In this document: piece by piece, positions 28,225 through 36,147 of the stretch
Position numbering within the stretch: the stretch's first letter is position 1
Layout: every line of letters begins with the position of its first letter
Origin: Syntrophomonadaceae bacterium
GTDB lineage: Bacteria; Bacillota; Dethiobacteria; DTU022
Length of the DNA stretch: 44,573 bases
NCBI GenBank assembly: GCA_003554395.1
Contig: PWGD01000063.1
Span: forward strand, 1-44,573
Reading direction: 5' to 3'
Notes under the pieces: model-generated
Database searches by the model: none
What the model saw: the letters and a program-made list of their open reading frames with translations, nothing else
What the model was told of the DNA's origin: nothing
Made by a program: the position numbers and the translations under genes

Positions 28225-29790
28225 GGGAATTTTGCTTCTTACGGTATTATCAATGCCCACAAATATCCGGAGAAAGATTTCTTAATAGAGTGCAGTCCAT
28301 CAAAAAATGAGCGGCGGGTGCTTACCTGGAAAGAATTTAACGATCAGGCCAACCGTGTCGCCAATTATCTAAAAAACCAGCTGGGGATTAAAAAAGGCGA
28401 CTTCGTTTTGCACCTGCAGATGAACAGCCTGGAATGGATGGTCACCTATCATGCCATCCTCAGGACAGGAGCGGTGGCGGTCCCGCTAAACTTCCGTTTT
28501 GCCAGTTCGGATATCAAGTATGCAGCCGAGGCCAGCAACCCTAAAGTTTTCATCTTAAGCGACGGCTTCCTGGAAAAAGTAGAACCAATCCGGGATGATA
28601 TGAAAACAATTGAATCATATATCTGTATCGGTGACAATGTCCCTGACAATATGATCCCCTACTCCGAGGTCCTTGAACATCCCGAAAACGATGACCTTCT
28701 TGTCGACGTCAATGAAGATGACGAAGCCGAACTGATGTTTACATCGGGGACTACCGGTCCACCCAAGCCGGTCTGCCAGGCCCACAAAACTCTGTACGAA
28801 ATCGGTCTGGGGAATGCCCTCACTTACTCGGAAGGGCATGAAACGGTATATTTAGCCGCCCATCCGCTTTATCACAGCGGCAGCCTTTTCCTGTCTTTCC
28901 CCTCGTACCTGGCCGGCGGCAAGATCGTCATGCTCCTGGAACTTTCAGATCCCAAATATTTGCTTGAAACCATCGCTAAAGAAAAGATCAACAATGGCTG
29001 GGTCACGGTTCCCACCATGTCCGACTCCATTAATGCCATCAAAAAGGGACAGATCGATATTAACGATTTCGACCTTTCCCATGTTACCGGCAACATTGTC
29101 ATCGGCGCCCAGCCGGTACCTTCAGCGCTCTTCAAGGACATGAAAAAACTGCTGCCCTTTAAAACCGGCAATATCTACGGGATTACCGAGGGCGGGGGAG
29201 GCGGAACCTTTAACCTCTATGATGAAGATGTTCTTGATCGTCCCGGATCTATCGGCAAACCAACCTTTAACGTATCCGCCCGCGTGGTCGATGACCACAG
29301 CAATGATGTCCCGGTCGGCGAAGTCGGAGAGCTGCTCTTGAATGGCCCCCGCAATATGAAAGAATACTTTAAAAACCCGGAAATGACCGAAAGGGCCATC
29401 AGGGACGGCTGGCTCTACACCGGGGACCTGGTCCGGAAAGACGAAGACGGTTACGTATATATTGCCGATCGTAAAAAAGACCTGATCATCAGAGGCGGTG
29501 AAAATATCTTCCCGGTTGAAATTGAAGATATTTTGCGGCGCAACCCGAAAATAGCCGATGTAGCCGTGATCGGTTATCCCCATGAACGCTACGTTGAAAT
29601 AGCCATGGCTGTTGTCCAGCTCTATCCGGAAGAAGAAATGACCGAGCAGGAAGTAATCGACTTCTGTAAGGAAGAAGGCCTGGCCCGCTACAAATGGCCG
29701 GAAAAAGTCGTTTTTGACCAGGTCATGCGCAATGTCACCGGTAAGATTGATAAACCCCGCCTGCGGGAAAAATATATCGGTGAAAACTAA
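28225..29790 (+). CDS. AMP-dependent acyl/aryl-CoA synthetase (ANL family); start unclear
   Basis: The track start GTG 28318 truncates the N-terminus. The upstream frame encodes NFASYGIINAHKYPEKDFLIECSPSKNERRVLTWKEFNDQANRV just after SD aaaggaggg. FTSGTTGPPKPV, YTGDLVRKDEDGYVYIADRKKDLIIRGGENI and C-terminal VTGKIDKPRLREKY. Confidence 0.85.
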   Translation, partial: GNFASYGIINAHKYPEKDFLIECSPSKNERRVLTWKEFNDQANRVANYLKNQLGIKKGDFVLHLQMNSLEWMVTYHAILRTGAVAVPLNFRFASSDIKYAAEASNPKVFILSDGFLEKVEPIRDDMKTIESYICIGDNVPDNMIPYSEVLEHPENDDLLVDVNEDDEAELMFTSGTTGPPKPVCQAHKTLYEIGLGNALTYSEGHETVYLAAHPLYHSGSLFLSFPSYLAGGKIVMLLELSDPKYLLETIAKEKINNGWVTVPTMSDSINAIKKGQIDINDFDLSHVTGNIVIGAQPVPSALFKDMKKLLPFKTGNIYGITEGGGGGTFNLYDEDVLDRPGSIGKPTFNVSARVVDDHSNDVPVGEVGELLLNGPRNMKEYFKNPEMTERAIRDGWLYTGDLVRKDEDGYVYIADRKKDLIIRGGENIFPVEIEDILRRNPKIADVAVIGYPHERYVEIAMAVVQLYPEEEMTEQEVIDFCKEEGLARYKWPEKVVFDQVMRNVTGKIDKPRLREKYIGEN

Positions 29791-29820
29791 TTTATACATA
29801 AATCCGGACAAGGGGACCGA

Positions 29821-29858
29821 AAAAAGGGGGGTGCAGAGTATGCCCCCCCTTTTTTTTG
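29821..29858 (+). terminator. Intrinsic terminator after CoA ligase
   Basis: aaaaaGGGGGGTgcagagtatGCCCCCCttttttttt. Confidence 0.85.
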
Positions 29859-29942
29859 AGACAAATTTTACAGCCTGGAACTGTCTCGCTATTCCGTGCG
29901 TTCCTGCTTAAAACTTGAGCAGGACCCGATTAACCGCCCTGC

Positions 29943-31526
29943 TTAACCGGTGGTCCAGGTGCCGTACTTTTCGCGCAGGACCCGGTGCAGGATTTTGCCG
30001 GTAGCGGTAACCGGCATTTCACTTTCCTTGATAAAATCAATTGATTTGGGCCTTTTGTAACCGGCAATTTTATCGCGGCAGTAATCGATAATCTCCCTGG
30101 CCAGCTCTTCTCCGGGCTCATAGTCTTGATGGGGAACAATAACCGCTTTTACCGCTTCCCCCCATTTATCATCGGGAACCCCGATCACGGCTATGTTTTT
30201 AACCGACGGGTGACCGCCAACCACATTCTCGACTTCGGAAGGATAGACATTTTCCCCTCCGGTAATAATCATATTTTGCTTTCGGTCCACCAGATAATAG
30301 TAACCTTCTTCGTCCCGGCGGGCCATGTCGCCGGCAGAACACCATTCACCATGAAAAGCGGTCTCCGTTTTTTCCCTGTCTTTCCAGTACTCCCTGAAAA
30401 CGATGGGCGAGCGGCTGTAGAGCTCGCCAACTTCACCTTCGGGGACTTCCTCACCGGTAATGTCAAGCAGTTTGATCCGGTCCGTGCCGAATATTTCCCT
30501 GCCGATGGAGCCGAGCTTGGTAAACTGCTCCTCAGGCCGCAGGTAGGTGACCAGCCCGGCTTCTGTTGACCCGTAGGCTTCCCACAGTTCAGCTGATTTA
30601 AAATACTCCATGATCGCCAGCTTCAGGTCTTTCCGGGCCGGGGCCGATGAAATCAAAAGCTGCCGCATACTGCTGACATCATATTTTTGCTTAACATCTT
30701 CAGGCAGGCTGAGGATGGTAATGTAATGAGTCGGCACCAGCGAAGTATAAGTGATCTTGAACTCGGATATGGTTTTTAAAAAGTCTTCGGGATCGAAAGT
30801 GGTCATGTTGTAAACCATGACCGGCGCCGCCAGCAGGGTGTAAGCGAAAGAATAATAAATTGAATTGACGTGGCACATCGGCATGACCAGCAGGATCTTA
30901 TCCTGTGATCGGACGCCCATGTTAATATTGCTAAGCACGTACTGGGCCATATAACTTTCATGGGTCCTGACTGCGCCCTTGGGTTTGCCTGTGGTCCCCG
31001 AGGTATACATGATGGTCCAGATATCGGCCGCATCGACCATGACATCAGGTTCCCCGGCCGGGCTCTGTTCAACAAACTTTTCGTAATCGACAAAACCCTC
31101 CGGCGCTTCCTCGCTGCCGATGCAGATATAATTATCGGCAGGGATCGTTTTTAATTTGCCGCTGACACTCTTGACCCCGTCCACAAAAGGAGCTTCAACG
31201 ATAAAAGCTTTGCATTCGGCATGATTTACAATATATTCATATTCTCGCGGAGTAAGCCGGAACATGATCGGAACAGCTACCTGTCCGCCCTTGGCGCAAG
31301 CGGCATAGATTTCCATCCACTCTGCCCGGTTGTAAGCCAGGACCGCTACCCGGTCTCCATAGCCCACCCCTTTTTCACGAAGCCCATTGGCTATGCGGCA
31401 GGCCCGATCGTTCCATTCCCTGAAAGTAAAACTCTTGTTTTTATCCTGGCAGCCCAGGTGATCGGGATAGTTAAAAGCATTGTTTTTTAGAACGGCCCCA
31501 ACATGCATCCACTTGCTTACGGTCAT
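29943..31526 (-). CDS. AMP-dependent acyl/aryl-CoA synthetase (ANL family)
   Basis: 527 aa; MYTSGTTGKPKGAVRTH, EAYGSTEAGLVTYL, SAGDMARRDEEGYYYLVDRKQNMIITGGENVYPSEVE, PVTATGKILHRVLREKYG. Confidence 0.94.
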   Translation of the reverse strand: MTVSKWMHVGAVLKNNAFNYPDHLGCQDKNKSFTFREWNDRACRIANGLREKGVGYGDRVAVLAYNRAEWMEIYAACAKGGQVAVPIMFRLTPREYEYIVNHAECKAFIVEAPFVDGVKSVSGKLKTIPADNYICIGSEEAPEGFVDYEKFVEQSPAGEPDVMVDAADIWTIMYTSGTTGKPKGAVRTHESYMAQYVLSNINMGVRSQDKILLVMPMCHVNSIYYSFAYTLLAAPVMVYNMTTFDPEDFLKTISEFKITYTSLVPTHYITILSLPEDVKQKYDVSSMRQLLISSAPARKDLKLAIMEYFKSAELWEAYGSTEAGLVTYLRPEEQFTKLGSIGREIFGTDRIKLLDITGEEVPEGEVGELYSRSPIVFREYWKDREKTETAFHGEWCSAGDMARRDEEGYYYLVDRKQNMIITGGENVYPSEVENVVGGHPSVKNIAVIGVPDDKWGEAVKAVIVPHQDYEPGEELAREIIDYCRDKIAGYKRPKSIDFIKESEMPVTATGKILHRVLREKYGTWTTG

Positions 31527-31932
31527 CTTATCCCCACTCCCAATAGTAATTTTTTTGATTGATACGGCCGGTAGATGTGTGAAAAATTTCTATCGTATAT
31601 TAATATTAATTATTCTTCATTATTGAATGTATCCCTTCCTAAAAGGAACCATTAAGCAGAGGTAGCCCATTTATCACACTCCTGCAAAAAAAATACCTCT
31701 TTTAGGTGATGGTAAAATATAATAAAATTTTATAATATTTAATTTATAAGAAGTACTTTTGATCTTCCCTTCCTGAAATTTTTCTCAAAAAATATTAAGG
31801 GGGTATCAACTGGTCATCAAATTTGTGGCAATCATATAAAAGTAAACCTGGAAAAACGCCGGCCGGTGGGACTGTTATATTTACCAAAAAGCGGGGTTAT
31901 CCAAAATGACCCGTAAGGAGGAATAAAGTAAA

Positions 31933-33228
31933 ATGGCATTTTATGACGAGAAGCAGGAAACCATGTCCCGGGATGAAATGGAGGAAATTCAGCTCGAAAA
32001 ATTTAAAAAACAGGCCCGGAGAGTTTATAAAAATCCTTTTATTAAAAACAGGTTCGACGAAAAAGGTTTGCTGCCTGAAGATATTAAAAGCTGGGATGAT
32101 ATCAAAAAAGTTCCTTTCATGTCTAAAAGCGACCTGAGGGATAATTACCCCACCGGGCTGGTATCCGGCAATTGGGAAGATGCAGTGCGAATCCATATGA
32201 CTTCCGGCACCACGGGGGTGCCCACTCCCATGATTTACAGCCAAAACGATCTCGATGTCTGGACCTCCTGCATGGCTCGAAATTTTGTGGCCGGGGGCTT
32301 GAAGAAAAGCGATATTATTCAGCAATCCCACGGTTACGGCCTCTTTACGGGCGGCTTTGGTTTTCATTACGGACTGGAAACGGTAGGGGCTAAAATCATC
32401 CCCACCGGGGCGGGCGGCACGGAAAGGCAGCTGCGCCTGATGCGGGACTGGGGAACCACCGTCTTTACCGGCACCCCTTCCTACGCTGTATATATAGCCG
32501 AATTTGCCTCGGAGAAAGGCATCGACCCGGTGAAAGACCTTAAACTGCGCCTCGGCTTTCACGGCGGTGAACCCTGTTCGGACGAATTGAGGGAAAGGAT
32601 CAACGAGCGCCTCGGTTACAAAGCCCACGGGGGCGGCATGAGGCGCTGTTACGGCCTTACCGAAATGGGCGGCCCACTGGCCATGGACTGCGACTATGAA
32701 AACGGCATTCACATCTGGGGCGATCATTACCTGGTTGAAATCCTGGACCCTGAAACCATGGAACCGGCCCAAAAGGGAGAGCCGGGCGAACTGGTTATCA
32801 GCAATCTCAGCTTTGAAATTATGCCTCTGTTGCGTTACCGCACCGGAGACCACGTCATTGCCAGCTTCGAGCAGTGCTACTGCAGGCGAACTCATCCCCG
32901 CATCACTACCTTCCTGGGCCGTCTCGATGACATGATCCTGGTCGGCGGGACCAATATATTCCCCTGCCAGGTGGAATACATCCTGCTTAACCATTCTGAG
33001 CTCAGTGAAAACTGGCAAATAATAGTCGGAGAGAAAAAGGGCCTCCACACTATGAAAATTGAAATTGAACCTGCCACCTGGACCGATGTTGACGAGCATT
33101 TCATAGCAGCCCTGGAAAAAGAACTCCACCAGAACCTGGCCAAAAAATGCGAGATTGAAATAAAACCGATCGGCAGCCTGCCCCGCTTCGAAGGGAAAGC
33201 GGTCCGGGTCATTGACCACCGGACCTGA
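31933..33228 (+). CDS. Phenylacetate-CoA ligase (PaaK)-family protein
   Basis: 431 aa; IHMTSGTTGVPTPMIYSQND, GGMRRCYGLTEMGGP, LLRYRTGDHVI, GRLDDMILVGGTNIFPCQVEYILL. Confidence 0.93.
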   Translation: MAFYDEKQETMSRDEMEEIQLEKFKKQARRVYKNPFIKNRFDEKGLLPEDIKSWDDIKKVPFMSKSDLRDNYPTGLVSGNWEDAVRIHMTSGTTGVPTPMIYSQNDLDVWTSCMARNFVAGGLKKSDIIQQSHGYGLFTGGFGFHYGLETVGAKIIPTGAGGTERQLRLMRDWGTTVFTGTPSYAVYIAEFASEKGIDPVKDLKLRLGFHGGEPCSDELRERINERLGYKAHGGGMRRCYGLTEMGGPLAMDCDYENGIHIWGDHYLVEILDPETMEPAQKGEPGELVISNLSFEIMPLLRYRTGDHVIASFEQCYCRRTHPRITTFLGRLDDMILVGGTNIFPCQVEYILLNHSELSENWQIIVGEKKGLHTMKIEIEPATWTDVDEHFIAALEKELHQNLAKKCEIEIKPIGSLPRFEGKAVRVIDHRT

Positions 33229-33331
33229 TTTAAAGGTGCTCAACCTAAGGGGTTAGCCCTGTTTTCACCCTATTTTAACCTTGATTCCATGCTTTTAAGG
33301 GATTTTTTTCAAGTGAATCTTTCATTAAGCT
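33229..33331. repeat. Dispersed intergenic repeat, copy 2
   Basis: tttaaaggtgctcaacctaaggggttagccctgttttcaccctattttaaccttgattccatgcttttaagggattttttt... matches 18071-18172 in the same orientation. Confidence 0.8.
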
Positions 33332-33353
33332 AAAAGGGAAAAATAAAAAGGTA

Positions 33354-33381
33354 TTTGCAGTATTTCGAAGAAATATATAAT
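33354..33381 (+). promoter_or_regulatory. Putative promoter with internal palindromic operator upstream of the DUF35-oah operon
   Basis: TTTGCA (33354-33359), 16-bp spacer containing TATTTC-GAA-GAAATA (33361-33375), TATAAT (33376-33381). Confidence 0.45.
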
Positions 33382-33521
33382 TCAGACGCTACTGTCAATC
33401 CACCTTGCCGACGATAAGCAGGCGGAGACCAGACCACTGCACTTAAGTCCCCGCTGCCAGGTAAATAAGCAATGTTCAATACTGTGAACGGGGCCGATGG
33501 TGGCCGGAGGAGGAGAGCAAA

Positions 33522-33935
33522 ATGGGTTTTGAACGTTTTGGAAGATTGAGTTTTACTGCTCAGTCAAAAACGGCAGACTTTGTCGATTTTTTGGAAAAGG
33601 GAGACCTCTATGCCACCCGGTGCGGCGACTGCGGGCTCATCTTTTTCCCTCCCCGGGCAGATTGCTGTTCCTGCTTGAGCAGTGCCATGGACTGGGTCAA
33701 GGTTGATCCCAGGGGCAAACTGGTCAGCTTTACCAGGTCCTATTTTGCCCCAACCGGTTTTGAAAATGATGTCCCTTACGTCCTGGCGGTGGCGGAATTT
33801 GACAACATCAAGGTCTTTGGCCGTTTTAAAGAAGGTTATACGGAGGATGATCTTTCCGCCGGTATGGAAGTGGCGCTGAAACCCCTTACCCTGCCCGACG
33901 GACAGATCAGCTATCAATTCGAACCGGCTTCTTAA
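33522..33935 (+). CDS. DUF35/OB-fold Zn-ribbon acyl-CoA-associated protein
   Basis: YATRCGDCGLIFFPPRADCCSCLSSAMDWVKVDPRGKLVSFT: rubredoxin-like Zn ribbon plus OB fold. Confidence 0.9.
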   Translation: MGFERFGRLSFTAQSKTADFVDFLEKGDLYATRCGDCGLIFFPPRADCCSCLSSAMDWVKVDPRGKLVSFTRSYFAPTGFENDVPYVLAVAEFDNIKVFGRFKEGYTEDDLSAGMEVALKPLTLPDGQISYQFEPAS

Positions 33936-34078
33936 ACTTGGTTGGCAGCAATAGATTTAAAATACAATGCCCAGGCTTGAACCAGGGAGGTGGATAAACA
34001 CGAAAAATGATCACCATCTGAATCTGACACCAGGTTTAGATTAAGGACTTAATGATACCATTAAAAAGGAGGATTAGC

Positions 34079-35209
34079 ATGGATTTGAACAAATGGCCCC
34101 GCCAGGAGGGGATAGTCGATCATCAGCTTTATGGCGATGATTATTTTGGGACGGAACCTCCCTGCATCAAATTTGAAATAAAACCGGTCCTTGATCCCGA
34201 AGGAAAGCAGGTGGAAGGCCTTAACACAGCCTGGGTCACGCTGAACAATCCCAGGCAGTACAACTCCTATACCACCGAAATGGTAAAAGGGGTTATTGCC
34301 GGAATGCACAAGGCTTCCATGGATCGCTCCGTGGTGGCCGTAATTTTTACCGGCGCTGAAGACAGGGCCTTCTGCACAGGCGGCAATACCAAGGAATATG
34401 CCGAATACTACAGCGGCAACCCCAGCGAATACGGCGCCTACATGGACCTTTTCAACGGCATGGTCGATTCGATCCTGATGTGCAAAAAGCCGGTTATCTG
34501 CCGCGTTAACGGAATGCGGGTGGCCGGAGGACAGGAAATCGGAATGGCCTGCGACCTTACTTTATCTTCCGACTTAGCTGTTTTCGGGCAGGCCGGCCCC
34601 AGGCACGGTTCGGCCCCGGTAGGCGGCTCTACCGACTTTCTCCCCGTTTACCTGACCATGGAACAGGCCATGTGGAGCTGTATTTCCTGCGAGATGTGGA
34701 GTGCCTATAAGATGCAGCGGGTTGGCCTGATTTCCAAGGCTGTGCCGGTGCTCAAAATTAACGGAGAATTTGTCCGCAACCCCCTGATTGTCACCGATAA
34801 ATATATAGAAGACGGCGAAATTGTCTACGGCGAAATGGCTAAAGGAGAACAAAAGCAAAAGGGCAAAGAAATGCTCAAGTCCGGCGAAACAGACTTCACA
34901 ATGCTGGATCAAGAAATAGATAAAGTGATCTGGACCCTGAGCAATTTATTCCCCAACTGCCTGATGATGTCCATTGACGGTGTCCGCCAGAAGAAGAAGT
35001 TTTTCTGGGATCAGGCCAAGCTTCCCAGCCGCCACTGGCTGTCCGCCAACATGCAGACTGAAGCATACCTGGGCTTTAACGCCTTTAACACCAAGAAACT
35101 GACCGGCAAGGATACCATTGATTTCATCAAGTACCGCCAGCTTCTTGCAGAAGCCAAGCCTTTCGACCAGGATCTGATCGATGCGGTCATGGCAGATCGG
35201 CTTGAGTAA
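34079..35209 (+). CDS. oah: 6-oxocyclohex-1-ene-1-carbonyl-CoA hydrolase (Oah/BamA)
   Basis: Crotonase-family 376 aa with the long N-terminal region: MDLNKWPRQEGIVDHQLYGDDYFGTEPPCIKFEIKP... LNNPRQYNSYTTEMVKGVIAGMHKASMDRSVVAVIFTGAEDRAFCTGGNTKEYAEYYSGNPSEYGAYMDLFNGMVD. ATG 34079 after aaaaaggagg. Confidence 0.93.
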   Translation: MDLNKWPRQEGIVDHQLYGDDYFGTEPPCIKFEIKPVLDPEGKQVEGLNTAWVTLNNPRQYNSYTTEMVKGVIAGMHKASMDRSVVAVIFTGAEDRAFCTGGNTKEYAEYYSGNPSEYGAYMDLFNGMVDSILMCKKPVICRVNGMRVAGGQEIGMACDLTLSSDLAVFGQAGPRHGSAPVGGSTDFLPVYLTMEQAMWSCISCEMWSAYKMQRVGLISKAVPVLKINGEFVRNPLIVTDKYIEDGEIVYGEMAKGEQKQKGKEMLKSGETDFTMLDQEIDKVIWTLSNLFPNCLMMSIDGVRQKKKFFWDQAKLPSRHWLSANMQTEAYLGFNAFNTKKLTGKDTIDFIKYRQLLAEAKPFDQDLIDAVMADRLE

Positions 35210-35248
35210 AAGCCTGCTGCAGTTGTAACTGCAACCCTGCCTAGAACA

Positions 35249-35313
35249 GCCGGTGGCCCCTGTCAAAGCAGTATTCAAAGCGGCTCACTGCCGCCTTGCC
35301 CGGGGCCACCGGC
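35249..35313. repeat. Large inverted repeat with nested hairpin between oah and dch
   Basis: GCCGGTGGCCCC (35249-35260) and GGGGCCACCGGC (35302-35313), perfect 12 bp; inner GCGG..CCGC at 35280-35294. Confidence 0.85.
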
Positions 35314-35358
35314 CTTCATTGACTCCATCCTGAAGCAGGCAAAAAGAGGTGAATATTT

Positions 35359-36123
35359 TTGGCTTACAAGTATATGCAAACTTCAAGCGAAGACGGAGTG
35401 GCAACCATTACTTTAAACCATCCCCCACTCAATGTTTTAAACATTGAGATGATGGAAGAATTAATCCTGGCCCTGCAGTGGGCCGGAAAACAACCCGACC
35501 CCGTGGTTGCCATTACCGGTGAAGGCAAGGCTTTTTCTGCCGGCGTCGACATTGCCGATCATACTCCGGAAAAGGTCGATGCTATGATTGACGTTTTCGA
35601 CCGCCTTTTCCTGGCCATGGCCGACATTGAAAAACCAATCGCCGCCCTGGTTAACGGGGCAGCGCTCGGTGGTGGATACGAAATTGTCCTGTTCTGCGAC
35701 CTGGTGGTGGCCTCTGAAAAAGCCAAGCTGGGCCAACCGGAAATACAGGTCGGGGTTTTCCCGCCGATTGCCTGTTACGTCCTACCCAGGCTCACTTCAT
35801 GGCCCCTGGCCATGGAAATACTTTTAAGCGGTGATACTTTCGAGGCGGCGCGGGGCGAACAGATGGGCCTGGTAAACAAGGTGGTTCCCGCCGATAGTTT
35901 CCAGGCTGAAGCCAAAGATTTTCTGAAGCGTTTCACCCGGTTAAGCCCGCCCGTTCTGGCGCTGACCAAAAAAGCCGCCCTGGCCGGCCTGGGCAAAGAC
36001 TTCAAAGCAGGCCTCAGAGCCATAGATCGAATCTACCTCGATCAAGTCATGAAAACTGAAGATGCCGTTGAGGGGCTGCAGGCCTTCATGGAAAAACGTA
36101 AACCGGTCTGGAAAGGAAAATAA
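35359..36123 (+). CDS. dch: Cyclohexa-1,5-diene-1-carbonyl-CoA hydratase (Dch/BamR)-like crotonase
   Basis: 254 aa; NHPPLNVLNIEMMEEL, GEGKAFSAGVDIADHTPEKVDAMI, GAALGGGYEIVLFCDLVVASE; lies between oah and had genes. TTG start. Confidence 0.88.
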   Translation: MAYKYMQTSSEDGVATITLNHPPLNVLNIEMMEELILALQWAGKQPDPVVAITGEGKAFSAGVDIADHTPEKVDAMIDVFDRLFLAMADIEKPIAALVNGAALGGGYEIVLFCDLVVASEKAKLGQPEIQVGVFPPIACYVLPRLTSWPLAMEILLSGDTFEAARGEQMGLVNKVVPADSFQAEAKDFLKRFTRLSPPVLALTKKAALAGLGKDFKAGLRAIDRIYLDQVMKTEDAVEGLQAFMEKRKPVWKGK

Positions 36124-36147
36124 TATTGCCAAAGGAGGTTTTACCTC

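Noticed and set aside
22297-29790. Activase (BcrA/BcrD/HgdC, ASKHA ATPase) in the bcrCB-like operon
   Set aside because: No ORF in the window shows ASKHA nucleotide-binding motifs; the expected positions hold iorA and iorB.
29122-29811. 229-aa minus-strand ORF antisense to the CoA ligase
   Set aside because: The plus strand encodes an unambiguous ANL-family enzyme; the antisense frame is a shadow ORF.
31897-33243. 448-aa minus-strand ORF antisense to the PaaK-like gene
   Set aside because: It mirrors the plus-strand CDS with clear PaaK motifs; the antisense translation shows no family motif or RBS logic and results from GC codon bias.
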